64,000 bases of DNA from contig CM059977.1 of the NCBI GenBank assembly GCA_030490835.1, positions 35,733,676 to 35,797,675 on the forward strand, given 5' to 3'. This DNA is from Annona cherimola. Lineage: Eukaryota; Streptophyta; Magnoliopsida; Magnoliales; Annonaceae. Under the pieces are notes generated by a model. The model made no database searches. It was not told where the DNA came from and worked only from the letters and a program-made list of their open reading frames with translations. The position numbers and the translations under genes were made by a program. Shown piece after piece: positions 47,133-57,620 of the stretch. The number at the start of each line of letters is the position of its first letter. The stretch's first letter is position 1.

Positions 47133-47735
47133 CTAAGTAAAAGAGGTCCTATTGGGGGCCACCTGCAGTAAAGGTCATGATGATGTGGCTTAATATGAGC
47201 CGTTCATTCCATTTTGTTATAATTTATTCATTTGAACTCCGGTTTGAGTAATCAAATAGTCCATTTTTACATTTTTGATGCTTCTGGACTCAATGGAAGG
47301 GTTTGATTTTTCATTTGAGATCTAATTTTTAAGATATTAAATTAAACAATTATCTTATCAGTTAATTAAGTTTTATTTGGGCCATTATCGATTTTCAAAT
47401 AATTTTCTACTTGTTAGTCATGTTGAGATTAATCTATTATTTTTTATAGGTGTACCAAATCAAGTGGGACACTAGCATTTCGGATTTATGTGAAAATTTT
47501 TAAGAATATTTATTTCTATTTATTTGTTTTAAAGATATGTATCGAGAATGATAGACTTGTAAAATTTTCTTTTCTTTGTGCCTTGATGTAATATTGGGAA
47601 CATGACTAGTGGAGGTGGAATTTTGAAATTTTTATGAAATTATAATAATTAATTTCGCCATAAATGTGTGATTAATCTTGGAAAATTACATTAAATACAC
47701 GGCTTCGGATCACTTTTCTGAACCGGTACGTTACA
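47133..47735 (+). repeat. 5' LTR of the gypsy element, 3' third only
   Basis: It aligns with 55005-55607 (shared GGGGGCCACCTGCAGTAAA) and ends GTTACA. The first about 1.06 kb of the LTR is missing and replaced by MITE-like sequence. Confidence 0.88.
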
Positions 47736-47736
47736 G

Positions 47737-47752
47737 ATGATTTCAGAATGGT
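47737..47752 (+). other. degenerate primer-binding site
   Basis: ATGATTTCAGAATGG directly after the LTR resembles TGGTATCAGAGC with several changes. Confidence 0.4.
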
Positions 47753-47869
47753 CACACATATAAACTATGGCTTATTAATTATTATATAGATTTTTTTTTA
47801 AAAAAAAAATTTTGAAATGGATTTGCAAATCTAATCCTATATTTTTATTTTTAAGTCCAGAAAAGGTCA

Positions 47870-48936
47870 GTTCAGGTGCATTGGTATACCCTAATTCTAA
47901 AACTCAAGGAAAGACCGTTCCTACTACTCATGAAAGGTTAAGTGCCCTAGAAAAATAGGTTCTAACCTGGAGAAAGAAATCTTATCTACAGTACCAAGCC
48001 TTACATAAAAAGTTATATAGGATTCTAGAGGCTATGGATTCTGCCACCCCACCTACACCTGTTAAGCCTTGGGTTAGAAATCTAAGCAGGGAGAAGGGTA
48101 AGAAACTAGTGACCTAATTAATGACTGCCCAAAAATTGATCTAGATAATGAAACCCTGACTGATAAAAGTAAAAAGCTGCGTACCCAAAAAACCATAGAG
48201 GATGAGAAGTCTAAGAAAAGAAAAGCTAAAACTCAGGCTATACTTATATCTAAGAAGGTTGTACCCCTACCTCGGATGGCTGGAACCCTAAAATAAGATG
48301 ATCCTTCAACTTTAAGGAAACCCTCTATATGGACTAAGGTTGCTATTTCAAAGCCTAAGATATTACCTATTAATGTGCCCAAAGCCCTGGATGAGTTCAA
48401 AACTGCTGATATATATCAAAGCCGTGGATGAGTTCAAAGCTGCTAATGTACCCAAAGCTAAGGATGTGCCCAAAGCGATAGACGAGTTTGAAGCTGCTAA
48501 TGTGGATGTGCCCAAAGTGGTGTATATACCTAAGGCCTTGGATGAGTCCCTTGCTATACCCAAGCCAAAGATAACAGTTAAACTTAGTCCAGAGCTGTAG
48601 AAGGAAGTTTTTCCTGTTCAAAGACCCAACCCAGATCTTGTCTATACTGAGGTGGAGTCTCGAGAAGTACCTTCTCAGGTTAATCACAAGCTACCCTCTA
48701 TGCGGTCACAGGGTCAAGATGTACAGACTAAAGTTGAGTCTAAGGAAGCCTACGCCAAGAAGGAACCAAGGACTTTTTATAACCAACAACCCATTATAAC
48801 TAAGTTAGTATGTTATTTTTGTGGTACCAATGGACATACAGTTAAGGCATGTCCATATGGTAGTCGAATTTTTTTTCTATGTCATTCCTCTGACCACTTT
48901 AAGGAAAATTATCCTTTTAGCAAATATGCAAATTAG
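47870..48936 (+). pseudogene. extra frame before gypsy gag, with VPKA repeats and zinc knuckle
   Basis: Reading across stops gives a Lys/Glu/Pro-rich protein. 48340-48600 holds degenerate tandem units of the type V-P-K-A-x-D-E-F-K-A-A-N. 48652-48936 ends with a CCHC knuckle (C-Y-F-C-G-T-N-G-H-T-V-K-A-C), then a second, imperfect C-H-x4-H-F unit. It lies before a separate gag frame that has its own knuckles. Its role is unknown. Confidence 0.55.
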
Positions 48937-49026
48937 GTTGTAATATTTCTTTTTATAAGAGAAGTTACAATTTTTCCTATTTGCTTAAAAATATTTATTA
49001 AGATCATATTTCTCTTCTATGCTAGA

Positions 49027-50392
49027 ATGGAAAGTAATTCCGATGATCTGAATGCTCAAACTGGACACTTAGAGCAATGTCCTCGTAAAAAGCTACGAAA
49101 GAAGCAGGCTAAGGACCAACCAGAAGCTGAGCCTAGAAAAAGGCATAGTAGAAGGAAGGATAAAGCTCTAGTTGAATGTCTGACTAGAACTAACATGCTT
49201 GAGCAGCGTCTGAATGAACAAGAGTAAACCTTTGTAGTGTTTCAGATAGAGGCTTTTCGTCAGTGGAAACGAATGCAAGCACAGCTAGAACAGATTGTTC
49301 AACAGCAATCATCAGTGAGCACCATCATCATAGGCATGATGAACATCAATCGATTGCTAGTATGCATAGGAGTCAGAGAGAAGGGCCAGATCAGAACCTT
49401 GATGCTCGGGTTTTAGAAGAAAAAATGAAATTTAGTAGGTAGGAAGAAAGGGAGGTCTTAAACCAGGTAAAGTGATAAAACTTAAGGAACAATTGTAGAA
49501 AGTCTGAGTGTTGCAACCACGGGTTGTCCCAAACAGCTAGAAATGGATCGGTGAGATGTTGATACATTCCATTATCAAAAACCCCTATCCTTTGCCGATG
49601 GTAATTGTTTAGCTGCCGAGCATTGTATCGAGGCGATGAAATTTTTTTTTAACTTTCTGGGTTATGACGACCTACAGAAAGTTTTATTTGCTCCGTTCAA
49701 ACTCAGTGGAGAGGCCTATCGATGGTGAAAGACACAATAACGTGTCTTCAACAGTAGGAAAAAAATGTAACTTGGAATAAATTTAAAGAATCTTTCTTTG
49801 CCAAGTTCTTTCCATCTTCTGTTAAAATTTTGAAGGCCCAAGAGTTTGCTGAATTGAAACAAGACACTATGACAGTGGCGGAATATGAAACAAAATTGAA
49901 CTCTCTGTTTCGGTTTGCTTCAAGCTCAGAATGGGAAGAAGATAGTCGAATTCGCAAGTTTGAGGATGGTCTGGTTGAGGGTATACACGACCGAGTAATA
50001 CTTTGCCGCAATAAAACCTATGGTGATACAGTCGATAATGCTCTTTTAGTTGAGAGTGATATGCTGAACTTGATTGGCCTTACCTGAAGAGAAAAAGATC
50101 ACTAGGAAGAGATCATTCAGGAAAAAAGAAGCAGATCAGACAGTCTTATTCGGAGTAAACTAGATTCGAGGGAAGTGCAAAGAATGAAGGATTTCAAAAG
50201 AAGAAAAGAGTCCTCAAGTGCAACAAATGTAAAAAGTTTCATACCGAATTTTGCAAATGCTTCAAGTGCTGAAAGACTGGTCATCAACCATCAAATTGTG
50301 TCGTGGGCTTCATGTACTACAACTGTGGACAGCCTGGTCATATCATTAAGGATTGTCCAATAGCCAGAAATGTCAGACAATCACAATAGCAG
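49027..50392 (+). pseudogene. gypsy gag remnant
   Basis: A basic N-terminal frame (49027-49227) is followed, across several stops, by the retrotransposon gag core (F-A-D-G, A-x-H-C-I-E, G-E-A-Y-R-W near 49700; 49830-50087). Two knuckles are read in another frame near 50215-50360, the last as C-G-Q-P-G-H-I-I-K-D-C. Confidence 0.75.
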
Positions 50393-50523
50393 GGGGAAAT
50401 CGTTCAGTTGGTAGACCAGGAGGACAACAGTACCAAGGTGGTGGTGGATGACAACCAGTTTTATCAGCTCAAGTACAAGTTCGTGCGCTAATACTCGAGC
50501 AGACCCAAGCACCGGCAGAGATA

Positions 50524-51072
50524 GTGGCAGGTATTATTCATCTCTATGGTATTTTTGCTCGAGTATTATTTGACACAGGTGCGGATAACTCTTTTATATC
50601 CAAAGAGTTCGTGCGAGAGCATAGGTTGGAAATTACTGAGTTAACTTGGAATGTCTGGGTCACATCACCTGTTGGGGGTAGTTTATTGGTCAAACATGCT
50701 TATATGGCTTGTATCCTAGAAATTGAAAGTTTAGCCCTCCCAGTAAATCTTTTAATCATACCCATGAAAGATTTAGATGTTATTTTGGGAATGAATTGGT
50801 TAGCTAAGTGGGTACATGGAATTTACCCTCATGAGCGTCATGTCAGATTAAGAGGATCTGATAAACAAAGTATTGATTTTAAGGGAAGTCAATTGGTAGT
50901 ACCCCACCCCATATCAGCTTTTCAAGCTAAAAAACTTCTTAAAAAGGGTTGGCAAGGATGTCTTATTTCAGTTCTAGCAATAGAAAAAAAAGTGGTTACG
51001 TTGGAAGAAATTACGGTTGTTCATGAATTTCCGGATGTGTTTTCAAAAGAATTGACAGGAGTACCCCCATAA
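50524..51072 (+). pseudogene. gypsy aspartic protease and RT start
   Basis: An open stretch of 182 codons. The catalytic D-T-G is at 50572-50580 in L-F-D-T-G-A-D-N-S-F-I. The conserved L-D-V-I-L-G-M-N-W-L flap-side motif lies near 50775. The end (V-F-P/S-x-E-L-T-G-V-P-P) is the usual entry to RT. Confidence 0.85.
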
Positions 51073-52370
51073 AGAGAAATTGATTTCATTATATAATTGA
51101 TGTCAAGTACTACACCAATTTCAAAAGCTCCTTATCGAATGTCTCCTATAGAGATGAAAGAATTAAAAATACAGTTGCAAGAGCTTCTCGATTTAGGAGT
51201 TATTTGACCTAGCAAGTCACATACGGGAGAACCTATGCTTTTTGTAAAGAAGAAAGATGACAGTATAAGTTTGTGCATTGATTACAAAGAGCTGAATAAG
51301 GTGATAATCAAGAACAAATATCCACTTCCTCGAGTTGATGATCTCTTTGATCAACTACAAGATGCATCGATCTTCTTCAAAATAGATCTACGGTCAGGAT
51401 ATCATCAATTAAAAGTTTGAGACCAAAATATACCTAAGACAGCTTTTAGAACCCGGTATGGTCATTACGAGTTTTTAGTAATGTCATTCGGAGTAACCAA
51501 TGCCCCAACAACATTTATAAACCTTATGAATAGGGTATTTCGACAGTTCTTAGACAAGTGTTTTGTGGTATTTATTGATGATATTCTAGTGTATTCAAAA
51601 AGAGAGGCAGAACATGTTGGTCATCTAAGAGAAGTACTACAGACCCTAAGAGGACATAAGTTTTATGTCAAACTCAAGAAATGTGAGTTTTGGATGGACA
51701 GTGTGACCTTATTAGGTCATGTGGTTAGCAAGGATGGTGTATCAATAGACCCAAAGAAGATAGAAGCTATAACCAATTGGGGTAGACCAACTACAGTAAC
51801 TGAGGTTAGAAGTTTCCAAGATATGGCAGGGTATTATCGAAAATTCGTGAAAAATTTCTCAAGCATAGCAATACCACTTACTAGGTTAACCCACAAAAAT
51901 GCTAAATTTATATGGTCAGATGCTTGTGATAAAAGTTTCCAAGAATTGAAGAGTTGCTTAACTTCAGCACCGATTTTAGCCTTACCGATTACTGGCAAAA
52001 GTTATGTAGTGTATAGTGATGCATCTAGGAAAGATCTCGGTTGTGTACTCATGCAGCAAGGTAGGGTAATTGCCTATGCATCTAGATAATTAAGACTCTA
52101 TGAACAAAATTACCCTACCTATGACTTAGAGTTAGCTGTAATAGTGTTTGCTTTAAAAATATGGCGACACTACTTGTGTGGTGAGAAAATAGAAATTTTT
52201 ACAGATCATAAAAGCCTAAAGTACATTTTCTCTAAAAAAGAGTTGAACCTTCGATAAAGAAGATTATTAGAGTTACTAAAAGACTATGACATTAATATCT
52301 AATATCATCCCGGTAAAGCTAATGTGGCAGGCGATACTCTAAATCATAAATTTTGCGCTACAGTTTAGAT
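51073..52370 (+). pseudogene. gypsy reverse transcriptase and RNase H
   Basis: Open from 51235 to 51420 and 51481 to 52089. [20 protein letters not shown] and the catalytic F-I-D-D (51571-51582) are intact. RNase H starts at about 52005 (Y-S-D-A-S) and ends near Y-H-P-G-K-A-N. In-frame stops occur at 51418-51420 and 52087-52089 and at several later places. Confidence 0.9.
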
Positions 52371-52379
52371 TAACAGTTG

Positions 52380-53350
52380 CCTCTGGTACGAGAAATTCAA
52401 TCTTTACAGTTAGAAGTAGTAACTCCAAGAGAAATTTGAAAAATAAGTACTTTACAAATTCAATCAACAATGATTGATTGGATAAAACAAGCTCAAAAAC
52501 AAGGCAAATTTGTTCTTTGTATTTTAGAAAATTGAAAAATAAAGATCCCTTAGATTTCGTTTGCAGTTCTGATGGTACACTACTTTTCTGCGGAAGGTCA
52601 GTTGTGCTCAGGGATGATAAGGTACTACGAGAAATTTTAGAGGAAGCCCATCATTCTAAATTTTCTATGCACCCTGGTAGTACCAAGATGTACAAAGATC
52701 CGAAACAAAATTTATGGCGAAAAAGGCTGCGTGTCGAGTGTGCTAAATTTGTGTCTCAGTACTTAGTATGTCAGCAAGTTAAAACTAAACGAAAAAGACA
52801 AGTCGGATTGTTGCAACCTTTAGAATACCAGAGTGGAAATGGGAGCACATTACAATGGACTTTATAACTGCTCTCCCTAGGACGCAAGCTCGTTATGATG
52901 TTGTATTGGTAGTAGTGGATAGACTTACAAATCCACTCACTTCTTACTATATAGCATGACCTTTAGAATGGATTAGATGACAGACTTATACCTGCGGGAG
53001 ATTGTTTATTTACATGGTGTTCTTGTTTCCATTGTGTCAGACAGAGATTGATGGTTTATTTTCGATTTCTGGCAAAAATTACAAAAATGAATGGAAACAG
53101 AGTTGCAGTTGAGCACCGCGTATCACTCGCAGACGGATGGTCAGTCTGAAAAAATAATTCAAATTTTAGAGGATTTATTGAGAGCTTATGCCTTGGATTT
53201 TCCTAGTTCATGGGATGAGCACTTTTCCTTAGTTGAATTTACCTATAACAATAGTTACCAGGCTAGTATTGGTATGACTTTGTTTGAAGCTCTGTATGAA
53301 AAAAGGTGTCGAATGCCTGTCTATCGGGAAAAAATAGGTACACGATAACT
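52380..53350 (+). pseudogene. gypsy integrase
   Basis: 52478-52867 contains the HHCC zinc region (H-H-S-x-F-S-M-H-P-G; C-A-K-F-V; C-Q-Q-V-K). The catalytic core is scrambled by frame changes at 52860-53090. It resumes at 53091-53348 with A-Y-H-S-Q-T-D-G-Q-S-E-K, whose Glu is the last D,D,E residue. Confidence 0.85.
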
Positions 53351-53639
53351 TTTAGCTTTAGCCCTAGTTCAGCAAGCTGCTGATGTGGTTCGCGTTATTA
53401 GTCGACGTTGAAAGCAGCATAAGATTGTCAGAAAAAGTATGCCGATGGCAGATGAAAAGACCTATAATTTATAGTAGGCGAGTTAGTCTTCTTAAAAGTC
53501 TCTCGCACCAAAGGTGTGACTTGTTTCGAGGTGAATGACAAATTATCTCCTGGATATATCGGAATTTTTGAGATATTGGAAATTATTAGCGGCGTTACCT
53601 GTCGCTAGCATTGCCTTCTTCGCTAGCAAGTATTCATAA

Positions 53640-53880
53640 TGTATTCCATATCTCATAGTTAAGAAAGTATGTGGCTGATTCGACGCATATTTTGTTAGCC
53701 GAACAATATGAGATCGAGGAAAATTTAACTCATACGGAACTTCCTATTCGAATCTTGGATAGTCATGAAAAGCAGTTAAAGAGGAGAACAATTCAGTGTG
53801 TTCTAATGCAATGGAGCAACCACAGTGAGCGGGAAACTACGTGGGAGCTAAAGGATGATATTTGTAGAATCTGTCCCTAA
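53640..53880 (+). pseudogene. chromodomain at integrase C-terminus
   Basis: The frame at 53671-53880 has the pattern P-I-R-I-L-D-x2-E-K-Q-L-K-R, then V-L-M-Q-W-S-N-H, then T-T-W-E, typical of chromovirus chromodomains, which guide insertion by binding modified histones. Confidence 0.75.
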
Positions 53881-53944
53881 TTGTTCCAAAATCTAACATG
53901 ATTATTACAAGTTTTAAGGACGAAACTTTATAAGGCAGGGAGAA

Positions 53945-55607
53945 TGTAAAATATTGAAAAATAATAATAATAATTTAAGTTGACTGGTCAAAATCCATGT
54001 AGGACACCCTTTGTGGGAAGGGTAAACTTTTTTACCAACTGGGTTAAATGAATAATAATTGGTCATGACTAATTATTATTTTAATATGCCACGGATTATA
54101 CTTATATTTATATTTTTTGAATGTTATTTCAGCAACCCGTGTAGCTCGGTTGACATACAGGTAGTCCAAGTGGTCTCAGAGGTCTAAGGTTTGAGTAGGG
54201 GGTTCCGTAAAAAAATTTTTTTTTTGCACTTTTGCATCCCTAAGCATGTAGGCCCCACGGGATAAGATAGGATGAGATTACAACTCTCCTAGATAAGATT
54301 GGTTAAAAATGAATTTATGTTTAAATTGAATTTTATCTCTATCTCTCTATCTCTCAGAAGCTACAGACCTTTTTATAAAAAAAAAGGGGTTTTGGGAGTT
54401 GATGGATTGAGGTAACAGCATCCGTAGGGGGAGAATTTTAGAGAAAGCGGGTTGCGTGAGGAGAGAGATTTTATAAGGCAAGTGAGATTTAATGTGAAAA
54501 TTGATTTTAGTTCAATGTTGTGATTATTTTTATATAATCATTATGTATATAGCATGTTATAATTTTTGTGCTACGCTTGACATATTTAAATTTTATTATA
54601 TGCTCGAACTTTATGCCTAAAATATATGCATTAAGATTGTTATATTTTATTATGTATTTTATTTTTATAAATGTATTGATGTAAACTTAATATGCAATAT
54701 ATATAAATATTGAAATTATGTGTTAATTATATGGGTTACTTGCGGTATATATAAGAATATATTTATATATGCATAAGTCAAAGTTTCGGACTCCCAGGAA
54801 GAAAGGAATATATACAGCAACGAAACCAAATTACGGCAAAAAAAAGGGGAATTGTGTCAAAGAGAATCCAACCAAGAGATGAATTAGGTATTTGCTGCGA
54901 ATTTTTTCGTTACTTTTGATATTTTAATTCATTTAATATATTTTTTAATGCTTCTAATGTTCAGGTATTTTCAGAAATTGATGGGTAATCATTATAGTAA
55001 TAAGTGCTAAGTAAGAGAGGTCCTGGTGGGGGCCACCTGCAGTAAAAGCCATGATAATGTGGCTTAATATGGGTCGTTCATTCTATTTTGTTATAATTTA
55101 TTCATTTGAACTCCTGTTTGAGTAATCAAATAGTCTATTTCTGTATTTTTAATGCTTCTTGACTCAATGGAAGGGTTTGATTTTGCATTCAAAACCTAAT
55201 TTTTTAGATATTAAATTAAATGATTATCTTATCATTTAATTAAGTTTTATTTGGGTCATTATCCATTTTCAAATAATTTTCTATTTGCTAGTCATGTTGG
55301 GACTAACCCATTATTTTTACAAGTGTACTAAATCAAGTGGGACACTAGCATTTTGGATTTACGTGAATATTTTCAAGAATATTTATTTCTATTTATTTGT
55401 TTTAAAGGTATGTATTGAGAATGATAGACTTGTAAAATTTTCTTTTTTTGCGCCTTGATGTAATAATAGGAACATGACTAGTAAAAGTTGAATTTTGAAA
55501 TTTTTATGAAATTATAATAATTAATTTAGCCATAAATGTGTGATTGATCTTGGAAAATTACATTAAATACACAACCCGAAATCACTTTTTTGAACCGGTA
55601 TGTTACA
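53945..55607 (+). repeat. 3' LTR of the gypsy element (1663 bp)
   Basis: It starts TGTAAAATATTG after a purine-rich GGCAGGGAGAA and ends GGTATGTTACA. Its last about 600 bp match the 5' LTR piece. A SINE-like insert is at 54136-54215. Confidence 0.88.
54136..54215 (+). mobile_element. tRNA-derived SINE-like insert
   Basis: CCCGTGTAGCTCGGTTGAC fits an A box and GGTTTGAGTAGGG a B box about 45 bp later, the spacing of a tRNA-derived RNA polymerase III promoter. An A/T-rich tail follows. It is too degenerate to fold as a tRNA. No clear target duplication. Confidence 0.5.
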
Positions 55608-55612
55608 GTTTA

Positions 55613-55669
55613 GGTTCAAAGTTTAGATTCACTTAAACCATGTATATCTTGACCCAAGTTTCACCCCTA
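55613..55669. mobile_element. hAT terminal remnant (fifth end)
   Basis: GACCCAAGTTTCACCCCTA at 55651-55669 matches the right TIR of copy 2 (GACCCAAGTTGTACCCCTA). The left end was not found. The gypsy element may have landed in this copy. Confidence 0.5.
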
Positions 55670-55689
55670 GGTGTGATTTCATGTGTGTC

Positions 55690-55990
55690 GCAATATGAGA
55701 ATATTAACGTAAGTATGTTTGACTTATATGTGAAGTTTTTTAAATTTCTAAGATATATGTTTTTGAATTTCAAACACAAGGGCATTTTAGTCATTTTAGC
55801 CCTTTAAATGACTAAAATGCCTATATTTTTTATGTTAAAAATATATACACATATGTTTAAAGATATTAAAACTTCTTAGATGAATTAAATACACTCAAAT
55901 AATATATTTATAAAAAATAAAAAAATAAAAAAATAGATAAATGGCCGGCTGCATAGGAATTCCATGCGCCCACCTCTTGGCATCACCATT
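55690..55990. repeat. palindromic AT-rich MITE-like repeat
   Basis: Its centre has GGCATTTTAGTCATTT and its inverse AAATGACTAAAATGCC close together (about 55790-55825), with AT-rich arms. A related centre occurs at 60110-60150. Confidence 0.45.
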
Positions 55991-56454
55991 TGTTAGATAA
56001 CAATGGAAACATCATTTCCCATGGTTTGATTTTGTGCAACCCAAGATTTCTAATTTGAATAATTTTTAAGTATATATATATATATATATTGAGATTCAAT
56101 CATGTGCAAAAGGACTGCATCGAAATTATGGTGCAATCCACTATAAAATGGGTTCCACACATTAGATTGCAATGAAACTTTATACAATCATTTATTCATT
56201 AGATAGTTTATATGTTGAAAATATCACTTTAAACTTGATATTTATGTTAAATTATTTTATTACGTTGATTTTGCACTATTTTAAGATGGGGACCATACAT
56301 ATGTTAAATTTGAATGAAAATTGGTATACTAATAAAGCGAATAATTCTAAATACAATATGTAAGGTGGATTTTCCATTTATGATCAAATGAGGCCCACAA
56401 CGCATGGACTGCAAGGTGCAGTTGTATTCACTAGAACATTTTCCATATATATAT
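55991..56454. other. AT-rich repeat-derived DNA
   Basis: (TA)n at 56073-56088, and blocks resembling the intron-14 dispersed repeats. No gene. Confidence 0.4.
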
Positions 56455-56991
56455 AGTCTCACTTCTATGTAACTGGCTTACATAGAAACGAACCTATGTA
56501 ACCTCTTCGAAATCTAAAATTTTGATTCTTAATGAAAAATTCAATTAATTCGTTATATTTAACATCATTTGTTTATCTAAAAGACCAAGTTTTATCCCAA
56601 TCAAGTACGTTTAAGGGTCACATTTGTTCAAAAGTATATATATTCACATGTAAATTATGAAAAACTCTTAGATTTATTTACACATATACTAGAATATAAT
56701 AATACTTTATAGAATCATTTATTTGCGTAGAATGATATTTTGAACAGTTTAGATGTTGAAAATACTACTTTAAAATTGATATTTTAGCATTTTTCATAAT
56801 TTACATATGAATATATATTTTCTAATAAATAGGCCCATAAACATACTCGATTAGGATAAAACTTGATCCTTTAGACAAACAAATAATTTTAAATACAATA
56901 AATGAATTAGATTTTTCATCAAAGATCAAAATCATAGATTTTGAAAGGGTTATATGAGTGTACTTATATATAACATGATTACATAGAAACA
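56455..56991. mobile_element. MITE related to 24507-25026
   Basis: It shares CATCATTTGTTTATCTA, then a CCAAGTTTTATCCCAATCAA-type block, with the intron-14 copy. The ends CACTTCTATGTAAC and ACATAGAAAC are inverted. Confidence 0.6.
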
Positions 56992-57208
56992 AATCACACA
57001 CGCATATACGCGTTTGGTATTTTTTTAGTATATATTGGCATGTCTTGCGCCGGGTTGCAGATAAGTCAACATCGTGGGCCTTGTCGGCTAGACTTGTGGT
57101 GAATAGAAATGGGATTGGTGACCAAAGATAAAGGAAAACAAACAAGCCATGAGAGGCAAGTGGCGCCATTGACTATGCAGCACCATGACGATCGGCCGAA
57201 AAAGTCTT

Positions 57209-57553
57209 AAGGGATTATTTCAAATACCCCAACAATTTTAAAAATTCCAGTTTGTTCGCATAACTCTTGATTCTGCAAATGAACCCCATTTTGAACTTTG
57301 CTTGCAAAAGGCCCTAATGATTTATTAATTCAATATAAATCATGATACAAAAATACTAAATTGTTTATATTCACTTGAGAAATGATGTTCATATAAGTTT
57401 CAAATAATTTTCATAGCGAATGCTACAAATTTAGTAATCTATTGGCATTTTTTTACAAACAGAGTTCAAAAATGAAATGTTGTTTGAAAAATAAAACCCG
57501 TAAGCATAGTTTGCTAATTCCAAAAATCTAGAGGTCATTTGCGAATATTCCTT
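57209..57553. mobile_element. MITE-like element in the UGT promoter region
   Basis: The left end AAGGGATTATTTCAAATACC and right end (reverse complement AAGGAATATTCGCAAATGACC-like) are imperfect inverted repeats. It ends about 68 bp before the UGT start codon. Confidence 0.4.
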
Positions 57554-57620
57554 CTCATAAATCCTTAGCTTCTGGCAACTCCTCTCTCTTTGTCTCTCTC
57601 AGAACCCAAGGACTGCTTGC

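Larger units (their letters stand above)
47133..55607 (+). mobile_element. Ty3/gypsy chromovirus, decayed, 5' LTR truncated
   Basis: The order is 5' LTR piece, degenerate PBS, an extra frame, gag, protease, RT, RNase H, integrase, chromodomain and 3' LTR. Integrase after RT identifies gypsy. A C-terminal chromodomain identifies the chromovirus branch (Tekay/Del-like by length, inferred). Numerous stops make this copy inactive. Confidence 0.9.

Noticed and set aside
54140..54205. tRNA gene
   Set aside because: Promoter boxes are recognisable, but arms and anticodon loop cannot be formed convincingly. SINE-like is the better reading.
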